Source: Flavobacteriales bacterium (GTDB lineage: Bacteria > Bacteroidota > Bacteroidia > Flavobacteriales > JANQLC01). From it: DNA of 51,544 nt. Shown here piece by piece: positions 1-9,469 of the stretch. The translations under genes were made by a program, and so were the position numbers. The first letter of the stretch is position 1. Each line of letters begins with the position of its first letter. The stretch covers positions 1 through 51,544 of the forward strand of contig JANQLC010000033.1 of the NCBI GenBank assembly GCA_028280815.1, read 5' to 3'. Below the pieces are notes generated by a model. That model saw only the letters and a program-made list of their open reading frames with translations, had not been told where the DNA came from and ran no database searches.

Positions 1-310
1 GTGACACACGACAAGCTCACCGGCGAACCACCAACCCAACCAATCAACCCGACAACAACCCACGCGACAGCACACCAGCGACAGAGCGACCCAGCCAACC
101 CAAGCCACCCAATCCAACTCAATGAGCCAATCAACCCAGCACACCAGCAAGGCAACTACACCAATCGCAGAAGAGACGAATACAAAATCCCGACAAGGGC
201 AACCCAATCCATCCACGTACCCGCGCAACAAACCCATGCACCCAACCAACCAGCCCGCAACCCAACCAATCGAAACGCAACCCAGACCGTTCAAAACCCC
301 TGCGCTAAGA
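1..310. repeat. A/C-rich low-complexity tract
   Basis: The + strand is almost entirely A and C, built of imperfect CAACCCAACCAATCAACC-like words. Its complement matches the G/T-rich tracts near 40480-40790 and 51265-51544. The lack of T on this strand removes stop codons, so long open frames appear here, but they encode only P/T/N/Q-rich nonsense and share no family features. I treat the tract as a non-coding degenerate repeat. Confidence 0.7.
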
Positions 311-321
311 CATTCACCTAG

Positions 322-342
322 GTTGCATAGATTTTGTGCAAC
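322..342. promoter_or_regulatory. Inverted repeat upstream of the barrel gene
   Basis: A perfect 6-bp dyad, GTTGCA then nine bases then TGCAAC, lies 57 bases before the chosen start of the outer-membrane gene. It overlaps TAGATTTTG, which is one base off the Bacteroidota -7 element. It could be an operator; no regulator is identified. Confidence 0.25.
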
Positions 343-398
343 TGATAAAAAATGGCATATTTGCAAATCATTTCCCGATACAGCAGATAGGAGATCAA

Positions 399-1667
399 AT
401 GCTTAGAAAATGCATCGCTACCCTCGCACTGGCGCAGCTCGTGGTAGGCACAGCAGTTGCACAAGGGAGTGGTGGCCCATCTCCTTATTCATTATACGGT
501 TATGGGGACAAGCGTTATAATGCACACAGCATCATTTCTGCTATGGGTGGCGTGGGCGCTAATTTTTTCGATCGCAGCCATGTCAATACGTCAAACCCAG
601 CCAGTTACCCACACCTCAGCCGGACTGTTTACGAAGTGGGTATCCACACCGACCTAGTCCACTTTAAAACCCATCTCTCTTCGGACAGCCGCAGTACAAC
701 CTATGTTTCGCAAGTCGATCTGGTCCTACCCTTCAAGCGATCGGCTCTTTTACTCGGTTTTTCACCTTTTTCCACCACGGATTACAACGGAAGGGAAAGC
801 GATCCAAAGGATGCAGATGCGTTTACGGTACACGATGCAGAGGGGGGGCTCAATTCATTTGTCATGGGCTACGCATATCAAATTACCGAGGGGCTCAGTT
901 TGGGGATTAATGTCAATTATGTATTTGGTAACAAGACGTATAGCATCCTTTCGGGTCGGGCAGGTGTGCAACGCTTGACCGAACAAAGAGAAACGAGCCA
1001 CGAAAAGGGTTTCCGCTTTACCGGTGGAGCCATTTACACAAGGGAATTGAAGGGTGGGAAAAGCCTGAACATCGGCGCTACCTATAGCTCGGGCACACAG
1101 CTCCAAACGGAACACGACCAACTCGTCTATACCTTTGCATACAGCGGCGACGGAACGGGAAGGCAGATCAGCTCGGATACGATACACCGCAGAGAAGATA
1201 TAAAGGGAACCCTGGACTTGCCTTTTCACACTGCGCTTGCCCTAGGTTTGCGCAAAGAGCTGAAGTTTGGCTATGGTGTGCAAGCCGATTTTGAAAATTT
1301 TCAAAATTTTAGGATAGATGGTAAGAGGCGACCGGATTTCAAAAATTCAGTGCGTTTTGCCGCCGGAGGCTATTGGATTCCCAAGTACAACGCCATCCAG
1401 GACTATTTCAGCCGGGTGACCTATCGCTTTGGCACATTTTATGAAGGTACTCATTTAAAACTCAATGGGCAGCGGATAAAAGACTTGGGCGTGAGCCTTG
1501 GCCTGGGCTTGCCCGTGGGCATGGAAGGAGAAACCACGCTAAACCTGGGCCTTGTTCTCGGTAGAAGGGGAACGGTAGCCAAGGGATTGGTTCAAGAGGA
1601 TTATATGAGTTTGAGACTTTGCCTTTCCTTTGGTGAAAAATGGTTTCAACAAAGGCAATACGATTAG
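399..1667 (+). CDS. Outer-membrane beta-barrel protein, flavobacterial SPYSxYG type
   Basis: Predicted outer-membrane barrel of 422 residues. The ATG at 399 is chosen over the in-frame ATG at 336 because it has AGGAGA just upstream and begins directly with a signal peptide (MLRKCIATLALAQ..., cleavage after AVAQ). The mature protein starts with the SPYSLYGYGDKR and SAMGGVGANF words typical of a Bacteroidota barrel family distantly resembling FadL/PorV. Alternating hydrophobic strands and a C-terminal aromatic strand follow. It heads a + strand run with the TPR and lptC genes, 23 bases upstream of the former. The exact cargo is unknown; a role in envelope biogenesis is inferred from the neighbours only. 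Confidence 0.75.
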   Translation: MLRKCIATLALAQLVVGTAVAQGSGGPSPYSLYGYGDKRYNAHSIISAMGGVGANFFDRSHVNTSNPASYPHLSRTVYEVGIHTDLVHFKTHLSSDSRSTTYVSQVDLVLPFKRSALLLGFSPFSTTDYNGRESDPKDADAFTVHDAEGGLNSFVMGYAYQITEGLSLGINVNYVFGNKTYSILSGRAGVQRLTEQRETSHEKGFRFTGGAIYTRELKGGKSLNIGATYSSGTQLQTEHDQLVYTFAYSGDGTGRQISSDTIHRREDIKGTLDLPFHTALALGLRKELKFGYGVQADFENFQNFRIDGKRRPDFKNSVRFAAGGYWIPKYNAIQDYFSRVTYRFGTFYEGTHLKLNGQRIKDLGVSLGLGLPVGMEGETTLNLGLVLGRRGTVAKGLVQEDYMSLRLCLSFGEKWFQQRQYD

Positions 1668-1690
1668 TAAAAACCAATAGATGAGGAATT

Positions 1691-3085
1691 ATGATTGAGA
1701 CAATCCGGTCGATGGCCGCCTCTTACACATTTTTATTGGGTCTTTTTCCCGCTTTTTGTGCCGCGCAAATCCACTCGGGCACAGGTGCGGACAACTGCGA
1801 TGAAAAATTATCGCTCTATTACGAATTCATGCAAAGCGGCGATATGCAAAGCGCATTAAAGCCCTGGGAATACGCTTTTAACAACTGCCCCGATCGGAGC
1901 AAAAACATCTACATTCACGGTATTCGGATTCTGAGGAGTCTCATTCAAAAGGCAGCCAATCCAGCTGATAAGCGGAAGTATAAGGAGATGCTGATGCAGG
2001 TGTTCGACCGGCGCTTGAAATACTTCCCCGAGAACAAAGCCTTCGTACTCACACAAAAAGCCTCCTATATGAGAGACCTCAGAATGGGACTGCCCCGAGA
2101 ACGGCAAGCGATCTTTCAGCGCGCTTTTGCCGATGGCTACGAGCAAAAAGTAGGCGCCAAGCCCATCTTGAACTACTTCTACACCATCACCGAAATATTC
2201 AACTCGGATAAAGACTTCCAAAAATACTTGGACGACTATGAAGCCATTTCAAAAATTATCGATTACAACATCGACACCTATTCCGAAGAGGCCGGTCATT
2301 TAATCGCACTAAAAGACTCGACTGGCTTAAATGAGAGCCAGGAGCAAAACTTGAAGATAGTCGAAGTGCAGCGAAAACAGCTCAATACGGTGAAATCCGC
2401 TATAGAGCGGATGATCGGCCAAGTCGCCACTTGTGATCAGCTGATACCGCTGGTAACAGCGCATTTCGATGCCCACAAAAGCGATGAGAAGTGGTTGCAT
2501 GCCAATGCGGTGCTGTTGGCTGATAAAGGTTGTGAAGGGACAGCCGTATTCTCTAAAGTTGTCGAAGCTTTTTACGCCTTAAATCCCACTGCGCCGGCTG
2601 CCCGTGGACTGGCAACTAAGGCCTACAAAGCGCACGAATACAATACCGCCATCAAGTATTTCAAGGAAGCCGCTGACTTGGAGCGCAATCGATTCCAAAA
2701 AGCAGCAGACGACTGCAAAATCGCTGATATACTGTTCAAGCAAGGGCGCTATTCCACCGCGAGGCGTTATGCAAACCGAGCCGCCGAGTTGCGCCCGGGC
2801 TGGGGCACACCTTATCTGCTCATCGCAACCCTGTATGCGAAGAGTGCAAACCAATGTGGCACAGATGAATTCTCTAAGCGAGCCGTGTACTGGGTCGCTG
2901 CCGATATGGCACAGAAAGCCGCACACATCGACCCATCGATAGCCGCTAAGGCGAGAAAAGCGCTACAGGTCTATTTGGCTGACGCACCCGATAAATCCAT
3001 GGCTTTCCAAGAGGGTTATAAGTCGGGAGATCGATACAAAATCGGTTGCTGGATCAACACCATGACGACCGTTCGATGGCAGTGA
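1691..3085 (+). CDS. Exported TPR-repeat protein
   Basis: A 464-residue protein with an N-terminal signal (cleavage near FCAAQ) followed by helical TPR-like repeats; the clearest pairs are at about residues 310-385 (KAYKAHEYNTAIKYFKEA, LFKQGRYSTARRYANRA). The C-terminal YKIGCWINTMTTVR segment is a conserved tail of this family in Bacteroidota. GAGGAATT before the ATG serves as ribosome binding site. It is followed by lptC with a 10-base overlap, so the two are probably translationally coupled. In Flavobacteriia this trio often precedes a PpiD-like gene, as here. It is probably a periplasmic scaffold or assembly protein. Confidence 0.75.
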   Translation: MIETIRSMAASYTFLLGLFPAFCAAQIHSGTGADNCDEKLSLYYEFMQSGDMQSALKPWEYAFNNCPDRSKNIYIHGIRILRSLIQKAANPADKRKYKEMLMQVFDRRLKYFPENKAFVLTQKASYMRDLRMGLPRERQAIFQRAFADGYEQKVGAKPILNYFYTITEIFNSDKDFQKYLDDYEAISKIIDYNIDTYSEEAGHLIALKDSTGLNESQEQNLKIVEVQRKQLNTVKSAIERMIGQVATCDQLIPLVTAHFDAHKSDEKWLHANAVLLADKGCEGTAVFSKVVEAFYALNPTAPAARGLATKAYKAHEYNTAIKYFKEAADLERNRFQKAADDCKIADILFKQGRYSTARRYANRAAELRPGWGTPYLLIATLYAKSANQCGTDEFSKRAVYWVAADMAQKAAHIDPSIAAKARKALQVYLADAPDKSMAFQEGYKSGDRYKIGCWINTMTTVRWQ

Positions 3086-3645
3086 GTCAAACGCATCGGA
3101 TGGCATGTATCTTATGTGCGGCGCTCTTTTCATGTAAAAATGAATCTGAGCAACTCGCCGCTTATCTCAAAGATGATTTTCCCACGATCACCATAGATGA
3201 TTTTACCAATCGCTATATCGATTCCGGGCGGGTGACCCTGATCATAGAAGCGCCCGAGCTCATCGAGTACAACAACGAAAAGCGTAAGTATCGGGCGTTT
3301 CCAGCTGGTGTGCAAATCAAGCAAATCGAAAATGACAGGGTGGTCGGTTTTTTGCGTTCCGATTCCGCGATTATGCACCTCTCAGATAAGGGGACCTTTG
3401 AAGCGATCGGACACGTATTGGCTGTTACACAGGACGAGGACAGTATTTTGACTTCCCATATGGTTTGGGATCGGGCAAAAAAAATATTCTATAGCCACGC
3501 CAAGACCACCATCTTGAGCAAAGGGTCCGTATTGCCTGGCGAAAGGGGATTTGAAGCGGAGGAAGACATGTCCAGTTATCGCTTGCTAAAACCGACAGAT
3601 GGAAGGATTCAAGTGAAAACCCGGGAAGAGGCAAAAGATTATTAA
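3076..3645 (+). CDS. lptC: LPS export periplasmic lipoprotein LptC
   Basis: A 189-residue protein starting inside the end of the TPR gene (ATG at 3076; TPR stop 3083-3085). The N-terminus is a short lipoprotein signal with lipobox-like ALFSC. The body carries the LptC pattern of Bacteroidota: a membrane-proximal segment, then repeating beta strands with IIEAPELIEYNN, FPAGVQIKQI, DSAIMHLSDKGTFEAIGHV and the terminal region. LptC bridges the inner-membrane LptBFG complex and periplasmic LptA in LPS transport. The partner lpt genes are not in this window. Assignment rests on overall pattern and on the barrel-TPR-LptC-PpiD synteny. Confidence 0.75.
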   Translation: MAVSQTHRMACILCAALFSCKNESEQLAAYLKDDFPTITIDDFTNRYIDSGRVTLIIEAPELIEYNNEKRKYRAFPAGVQIKQIENDRVVGFLRSDSAIMHLSDKGTFEAIGHVLAVTQDEDSILTSHMVWDRAKKIFYSHAKTTILSKGSVLPGERGFEAEEDMSSYRLLKPTDGRIQVKTREEAKDY

Positions 3646-3656
3646 AGCTGAAACCG

Positions 3657-3664
3657 TAACTTCG
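3657..3664 (+). promoter_or_regulatory. Candidate -7 promoter element for ppiD
   Basis: TAACTTCG, a common variant of the Bacteroidota -7 box (TAnnTTTG), lies 22 bases before the ppiD start. No clear -33 TTTG is visible. Confidence 0.35.
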
Positions 3665-3686
3665 CCCACCGACCAAAAGGCTTGAA

Positions 3687-5819
3687 ATGGCAACCTTAGG
3701 GAATATCAGAAAACGCTCTGGACTGCTCATAGCCATCATAGGCGTGGCGCTCCTGGCCTTTTTGCTGGCAGACCTCATTCGCAAAGGCACGATCTTCAAG
3801 AGAAATGCAGATACCGCAGCCGCCATCAACGGGCAAGAGATCTCAACGCGAGACTTCGATATAGGGGTAAAGCAGAACACCTATGTACTGAAACACCAGA
3901 ATCCAAATGCTACGACTATGGGCGCAGTCAGGCAGACCTGGCAGCAAATGAAGCGACGCGTGCTCGTCGAACAGCAGGCTGAAAAGCTCGGCCTATCAGT
4001 GGGTGAAAGCCAAGAATGGGAAGTGCTGACCACCAACCCCAACATTCGCCAAAATCCTTCTCTACAGACGAATGGGCGGTTTGACCCGGATAAGCTTGCC
4101 GCCTGGCTGGCACGCGCAAAAACCCAGGATCCAAGCCGCTATAACCAGGTCTTAGCGGGCGTTAAAAACCAGGCCTTGATCGACAGTTATTTCAACTTGC
4201 TAAGGGACGGGATTTACACGACGGCTGAGGAAGCCGAAATCCAATACCACTTTGAGAACGATCAGGTCGATGTGAGGTATGTTCAGATTCCCTTTGAACC
4301 GATCAAGGGCGAGGTAGGGATTGCGGACGATGCGATTCAAGCCTACATAAAAGACCATAAAAAACGTTTTGAACGTCCAGCTACACGTGCCATTCAGTGC
4401 GTTTCATTTGAAGTAAAACCTTCTCAATCAGATGACGAAGCCATACTAAAACAGCTGAGCGGCATGCTGGATCGACGAGTGGAATACAACGCGATCACCC
4501 AATCCCATGACACCCTACCGGGATTTAAAGACATATCCGATACAAATACAGCCGCCTTCGTCAATTCGCAATCAGACGTGAATTACAATCCCGATTACCG
4601 CAGGCTGAGCCAGTTCCCCAAACCGCTGCAAGCGTTCTTACAAAGCGCAAAAAAGGGCCAGGTCTGCGGGCCTTACAAAGTGAATAATACCTATCGATTG
4701 AGCCGATTGATAGCGCGCAAACGGATTCCGGATTCGGTTCAAACGCGTCACATTTTGATCACCTATGCCGGACTGCAAAATGCGCCCGAGGATGTCAAAC
4801 GAAACAAAGTGCAGGCTGAGAAACTGGCCGATAGCCTGTATCAGGCCATTCAAGGCGGGAGTGCGTTTGCCACCCTCGCCAAAACCTTTGGAGAAGATGC
4901 CAGCAGCGCACAGGGTGGTGAGCTGGGGTGGGCTACCTATGGTCAGCTCGTACCGAAATTTCAGGAATTTGCCTTTACCCACAAAAAGGGCAGCATAGGG
5001 GTGGTAGAAACACCCTTTGGTTTTCACGTGATAGAAATAGCCGATCAGAAAAATTTCCACCTCGCCTACAAAGTGGCGACGATAGTCCGCCGCATTTATC
5101 CGAGCAAACAAACCGAGAATGCGCGCTATGCACAGGCAGCGGCATTCTTTGCAAACGCGAAAGGCGACATCGAACACTTCAAACGACAGGCCCGAGCAGC
5201 AGGCCTGCCCGTGCAACACGCAAAAGGCATAAGCGAATGGGACGCTGGGATACCCGGCATGGCAGATAGCCGAAACATTGTAAAATGGTTGTACGCCAAG
5301 GGGAGGCGGTCAGGCGATTCGCATATGTTCAACAGCGAAAATGGCTCCATAGTTGTCTCGGTAAGCGGTAAATCGGACAGCGGGCTGGCCAGGGTTTCAG
5401 CGGTGCGGTCTGAGATTGCGCCCATACTCAGAAAGGAGAAACAACTCGAATCCGTACGCGCTGCGCTGGCGGACAAGCCGGGCTTGGCCTATGCGGCAAA
5501 GACCTACCAGGTTGCCATCCGCGAATCGGATGCCGTGCATTTTGCGAACCCGATTCTCACCGGTGCGGGTCGTGAACCCACAGTCGTAGGCACTGCTTTT
5601 GGGCTGAGAGAAAACGCGATATCTCAGCCCGTATTGGGAGAGAGTGGCATTTTTCTGGTAAAGGTCACAAAAAAGGCCCGAGCAGCTGCTGCCTACAATC
5701 ACGCAGATATCCAAAGGAATACAGAAGCCATTGCCCGGCAAAAAGCCGATGCTGAAGCCTACCAGGCATTGGTAGACAAAGCAGATATCGAGCGCCACAT
5801 CTTCGAGTTGGGCTATTAA
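3687..5819 (+). CDS. ppiD: PpiD/SurA-type peptidyl-prolyl isomerase
   Basis: A 710-residue membrane-anchored periplasmic folding factor. Residues 1-30 hold a short cytoplasmic tail and one transmembrane helix (SGLLIAIIGVALLAFLLADLI). A SurA_N-like helical domain follows. A parvulin (PPIC) domain sits near residues 350-450, with RHILITY at its start and the LGWATYGQLVPKFQEFAF / GVVETPFGFHVIEI signature. Length is typical of Bacteroidota PpiD homologues. It acts on outer-membrane proteins leaving the Sec translocon, which fits its place after barrel and lptC genes. The gene ends 23 bases from the convergent rodA end, with no visible terminator between them. Confidence 0.9.
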   Translation: MATLGNIRKRSGLLIAIIGVALLAFLLADLIRKGTIFKRNADTAAAINGQEISTRDFDIGVKQNTYVLKHQNPNATTMGAVRQTWQQMKRRVLVEQQAEKLGLSVGESQEWEVLTTNPNIRQNPSLQTNGRFDPDKLAAWLARAKTQDPSRYNQVLAGVKNQALIDSYFNLLRDGIYTTAEEAEIQYHFENDQVDVRYVQIPFEPIKGEVGIADDAIQAYIKDHKKRFERPATRAIQCVSFEVKPSQSDDEAILKQLSGMLDRRVEYNAITQSHDTLPGFKDISDTNTAAFVNSQSDVNYNPDYRRLSQFPKPLQAFLQSAKKGQVCGPYKVNNTYRLSRLIARKRIPDSVQTRHILITYAGLQNAPEDVKRNKVQAEKLADSLYQAIQGGSAFATLAKTFGEDASSAQGGELGWATYGQLVPKFQEFAFTHKKGSIGVVETPFGFHVIEIADQKNFHLAYKVATIVRRIYPSKQTENARYAQAAAFFANAKGDIEHFKRQARAAGLPVQHAKGISEWDAGIPGMADSRNIVKWLYAKGRRSGDSHMFNSENGSIVVSVSGKSDSGLARVSAVRSEIAPILRKEKQLESVRAALADKPGLAYAAKTYQVAIRESDAVHFANPILTGAGREPTVVGTAFGLRENAISQPVLGESGIFLVKVTKKARAAAAYNHADIQRNTEAIARQKADAEAYQALVDKADIERHIFELGY

Positions 5820-5842
5820 AATGAGGAAAAGCGAAACGGCTA

Positions 5843-7111
5843 TCAAAAAAATTCTCCCCGCGTTGCATCCAATTTGATGAAGATAAAGAGCATAGCGGTG
5901 AAGCCCCACAACGCAGATCCACCATAGCTAAAAAAAGGCAGGGGAATGCCGATCGTCGGCATGATCCCCAGGGCCATGCCTGCGTTGACCAACAGGTGGA
6001 TCATGAAAAAACATCCCACAGCGTATCCGTACACCCGAGAAAATCGGGTGTTTTGTCGCTCCGCCTTGTAAAAGATCCGGGCTATAAACAAAGAAAATAA
6101 AATCACTAAGCCCGCACTACCTACAAACCCCCATTCCTCGCCTATGGTACAAAATATGTAATCCGTGCTTTGCTCCGGCACAAAATTTCCCTGGGTCAAG
6201 GTACCTTTGAGAAATCCCTTTCCCATCAGTCCGCCGCTTCCGATAGTCAGCAAGGATTGGTTTAAATTGTAACCGATTCCGCGCCGGAAGGCTTCGGTGT
6301 GTTCCACCTTTCCGATTAAAATATTGATTCGATTCCGATGCCGATCGCTTAGGACCCGGTTGAAGATAAAATCTGTGCTGTATAAAAAACCAATGGCAAA
6401 AACCAGAAAAGGGATGACACGCCACAGGTTTTTTTTTTGTCTTCGCCGCTGGTAAGCCCATATCGAGGCGAGCGATATCAGACCGACTAAAACCGGCGTA
6501 GCACCAAAGGCTTGTGCCATGACAAAGATCAGCGCAGCGCCAAAGCCGATAAACAAGTAGTAGCCCGGCATGCTTTCTCGGTATAACACCAAGAGGAATA
6601 TGGAAAAGACCAGCGCCGTACCGAGATCGGGTTGAGCCGCGATCAGCGCTGTGGGAACCCCTATGATCAGCAAAGCCCGAATCAAGGCCTTGGGTCGACT
6701 TATTTCCACCGATGGGTCGCTCAGGTAGCGCGCCAGGAGGAGCGCTGTCGCCAGCTTGGCGAGCTCTGCGGGTTGAAAGCGCAAGGGGCCCAAAGCGTAC
6801 CACGAGACAGCCCCATGGATGTGCCTTCCAAACGGGAAAAGGCCTGCCAGTAAAGCGATGGAAATCAAATAGACGACACCCGCAAACTGGTAATATTCAA
6901 TGTACTTCAACAGCGTGATAACGAGGATCAACAGTGCGCTAAGGCCCATCCAAAGGAGTTGCTTTGCGTAATTCTCGGATAGATCAAAGAGAGGAGCGTG
7001 CCGCTCCCCTAGGGCAGTCGAATAGAGATTGGCCCAGCCCCAACAGATGAAAAACGCATAAAACAGGATTAACCACCCGTCCAATCTTCGCCAAACCGAT
7101 GCATTACCCAT
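5843..7111 (-). CDS. rodA: RodA peptidoglycan glycosyltransferase
   Basis: A 422-residue polytopic SEDS-family protein, the glycan polymerase of the lateral-wall elongasome. Ten or so hydrophobic helices are visible, with family words NQSLLTIGSGGLMGKGF, FVPEQSTDYIFCTIGEEWGF and GIPLPFFSYGGSALW near the C-terminus. The Asp of the STDYIFC word corresponds to the catalytic region of SEDS enzymes. Its start overlaps the mrdA end by 8 bases; it is the last gene of the mreB-mreC-mreD-mrdA-rodA operon. Confidence 0.96.
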   Translation of the reverse strand: MGNASVWRRLDGWLILFYAFFICWGWANLYSTALGERHAPLFDLSENYAKQLLWMGLSALLILVITLLKYIEYYQFAGVVYLISIALLAGLFPFGRHIHGAVSWYALGPLRFQPAELAKLATALLLARYLSDPSVEISRPKALIRALLIIGVPTALIAAQPDLGTALVFSIFLLVLYRESMPGYYLFIGFGAALIFVMAQAFGATPVLVGLISLASIWAYQRRRQKKNLWRVIPFLVFAIGFLYSTDFIFNRVLSDRHRNRINILIGKVEHTEAFRRGIGYNLNQSLLTIGSGGLMGKGFLKGTLTQGNFVPEQSTDYIFCTIGEEWGFVGSAGLVILFSLFIARIFYKAERQNTRFSRVYGYAVGCFFMIHLLVNAGMALGIMPTIGIPLPFFSYGGSALWGFTAMLFIFIKLDATRGEFF

Positions 7112-8963
7112 GGGTTTCCACCGGTTTTAAGGTCGATTCTGCCCAGCCTTCGGGTGTGTTTAAATCCCCTTCGACCATGCGCTTTTCTATGGCTTTCCTA
7201 GCCGGCGTCTCAATCGCACCGTCTATGTATTTTTCAACCATCAAGCTCGCTATGGGGGCAGCCCAGCGCGATCCCCAGCTGCCATTTTCCACGACGACCG
7301 CTAGGGCGATGGTCGGATCTTCTATCGGGGCGAAGCCTGCGAATATAGAATGCGCTGCGCCATGTGGGTTTTGAGCCGTGCCGGTCTTACCACAAAGCGC
7401 AATGTCGGGTATGCTAGCCGTGTACTGCGCACTGCCTTCCGTGATGACGCGCGCCATGCCCCGAATGACTGGGGTGAAGTACGAAGCCGCTATGCCGGTT
7501 CGCCGCTTGGCTGTAAAGTTCGGATTTTCATTGGGTTTTCCACCTATTTTTTTAACAATATGAGGTGTGTAATACCAGCCCCTGTTTGCGATGATGGCCG
7601 CCATATTCGCCAGTTGGATGGGTGTTGCGAGTACCTCGCCTTGTCCGATCCCATTGGATATGGTGTTGAGGGCATGCCAGCGCCCACGTCCATATAGCTT
7701 ATCATAAAAGCTGCTATCGGGTATAAAACCCTTCACACCCGTCGATAAATCGGTACCCAAAAAATCGCCAAAGCCGAAACCCTTCACATAGGTACGCCAG
7801 GCTTCCAACCCCAGGGCAGGGGTCTTTTTACGCTTGATGAGATCCCAATAGACATGCGCAAAAAAATTGTTACACGATACGGCGATAGCGGTTTCCAAAT
7901 CTATGGGCCCGGTCGTACCACAGTGGCAGGCTATGTGGAATTTTCCGACTCGAAAGCCGTGATGACAGGTGTGGGTGGTCCGGGGATTTAAGACTTTTTC
8001 CTGCTCACCGATGAGCGCGGTGACCAACTTAAAGGTGGAGCCAGGGGGATAGGTTCCCGTGATAGCGCGATTTAACAAAGGCTTATCCGCGGTATCTCGG
8101 AGGAGTCTGCTGTAATTCTCATCCCTTTTCCGCCCGACGAGTAAATTGGGGTCGTAGCTCGGGCTGGTCACCGAGGCTAGGATTTCCCCTGTCTCAGGTT
8201 CTATGGCTACGATGCTTCCTCGCTTGTTTTTCATCAGGCGTTCCCCGTATTGCTGCAGGTCGATGTCGATGGTGGTCGTGATGTCCCGACCGGGCTGTGG
8301 CAAGGTATCGTATCGGCCATCTGCATAGGAACCGACGATCCGATTTCGCACGTCTTTCCGCTCGAAACGAACGCCCGGCTCACCGCGCAATACACGCTCA
8401 TATGTTTTTTCAATACCGGAGATTCCGGCATTTTCACCGGCTTGATAATCGGGATGCGACTTCAAAAACCGAGCGTTCACCTCTCCGATATGTCCCAAAA
8501 TATGGGCTGAAGAAGCATAAGGATAGGTGCGCAAAGGATTGCGCTGCAAGTAAAAACCCGGAAACCTATAACTGAGCTCCTGGAACCGAACCACTTCTGC
8601 TGGACGCAGCAGTCGCTTAAAAACCGACTTGCGGTACTTCGTATTTTCTTCGACACATCTCTTAAGCCGAGCGGCAAAATCGGTTTGACTGAGCCCTAAG
8701 ATACGACAAAGCGCTGCCGTGTCAACGCCGTTTACCTGACCGGGTGTGGCGACTAGGTTATAGCTGTTTCGGTTGGCTACGAGAAGCCTGCCCTTTCGGT
8801 CGTATATACAGCCGCGGCTGGGATAGGTCCGCATGGCTATGATAGCCGTCCGATCGCCTTTGACCCGATAGATTTTATTTACCATTTGAACATAGTAAAG
8901 GCGCGCGACCAACGCAGCCGTGCCCAAAGAGAGCAGTATGAAAAACAGGGCTGATCTTTTCAC
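7104..8963 (-). CDS. mrdA: Penicillin-binding protein 2 (transpeptidase of the elongasome)
   Basis: A 619-residue class B PBP that cross-links lateral wall and works with RodA. I chose the GTG at 8963 because it overlaps the mreD stop as GTGA and places a transmembrane helix directly at the N-terminus (KRSALFFILLSLG). Catalytic motifs are complete: STFK at about 309-312, SCN at about 363-365 and KTGT at about 526-529. The upstream dimerisation domain shows RGCIYDRKGRLLVANR. Neighbours are mreD before and rodA after, both overlapping, indicating tight translational coupling. Confidence 0.95.
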   Translation of the reverse strand: MKRSALFFILLSLGTAALVARLYYVQMVNKIYRVKGDRTAIIAMRTYPSRGCIYDRKGRLLVANRNSYNLVATPGQVNGVDTAALCRILGLSQTDFAARLKRCVEENTKYRKSVFKRLLRPAEVVRFQELSYRFPGFYLQRNPLRTYPYASSAHILGHIGEVNARFLKSHPDYQAGENAGISGIEKTYERVLRGEPGVRFERKDVRNRIVGSYADGRYDTLPQPGRDITTTIDIDLQQYGERLMKNKRGSIVAIEPETGEILASVTSPSYDPNLLVGRKRDENYSRLLRDTADKPLLNRAITGTYPPGSTFKLVTALIGEQEKVLNPRTTHTCHHGFRVGKFHIACHCGTTGPIDLETAIAVSCNNFFAHVYWDLIKRKKTPALGLEAWRTYVKGFGFGDFLGTDLSTGVKGFIPDSSFYDKLYGRGRWHALNTISNGIGQGEVLATPIQLANMAAIIANRGWYYTPHIVKKIGGKPNENPNFTAKRRTGIAASYFTPVIRGMARVITEGSAQYTASIPDIALCGKTGTAQNPHGAAHSIFAGFAPIEDPTIALAVVVENGSWGSRWAAPIASLMVEKYIDGAIETPARKAIEKRMVEGDLNTPEGWAESTLKPVETHG

Positions 8964-9469
8964 GATCGAACGGGATCTCTTACAAACGGATAGATCACCA
9001 CCAGCAGCAGCCACGTCATGCCCGCACTGATCAAGGCGTAAAGCCCAGCTCGAGCCACTGGGTAAAGGTGCCAGGAATCCAAGAGGTAAATGACCAGGCT
9101 TTGCAGTGCACTCAACAGCGCAAAGTAAAGAAAGCGTTCGGATTTTGAAAGCGCGCCGATGGGGCAGGTCGCGGAATCGAATCGGCTCTTCTCACTCACC
9201 AACCGCAGACCAAAGGACCGAGCAAAAGCGATACATACGCCCGAAGCCGCATGCATACCCCCTGATCCCATTAAGAGATCAACGCTGAAGCCCAGCAGAA
9301 ATCCGAGGAGCATGAGCCCGGACTTGCTATAGACCGGAACCAATAAGATAAACAGGATAAAAACCTGTGGATTGACGGCTCCCATGAAATTGATCCGGCC
9401 GAACACATAGGCTTGACAAAGGCTTAGAAAGAAGAATAAAAAGCCGTATTTCAGGTATTTATTATTCAT
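8960..9469 (-). CDS. mreD: Rod shape-determining protein MreD
   Basis: A 169-residue inner-membrane protein with about five or six hydrophobic helices and almost no soluble part, as expected for MreD. ATG at 9469 is preferred to an in-frame GTG at 9475; it overlaps the mreC stop by 8 bases. The helix LLGFLLGFSVDLLMGSGGMHAASG carries the family pattern of a conserved Asp followed by glycines. It links MreC and the MreB filament to PBP2/RodA. Confidence 0.9.
   Translation of the reverse strand: MNNKYLKYGFLFFFLSLCQAYVFGRINFMGAVNPQVFILFILLVPVYSKSGLMLLGFLLGFSVDLLMGSGGMHAASGVCIAFARSFGLRLVSEKSRFDSATCPIGALSKSERFLYFALLSALQSLVIYLLDSWHLYPVARAGLYALISAGMTWLLLVVIYPFVRDPVRS

Noticed and set aside
1-406. 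Two open frames of 94-106 codons in the A/C-rich tract
   Set aside because: They arise because the strand has almost no T and hence no stops; the products are low-complexity and overlap each other in different frames.
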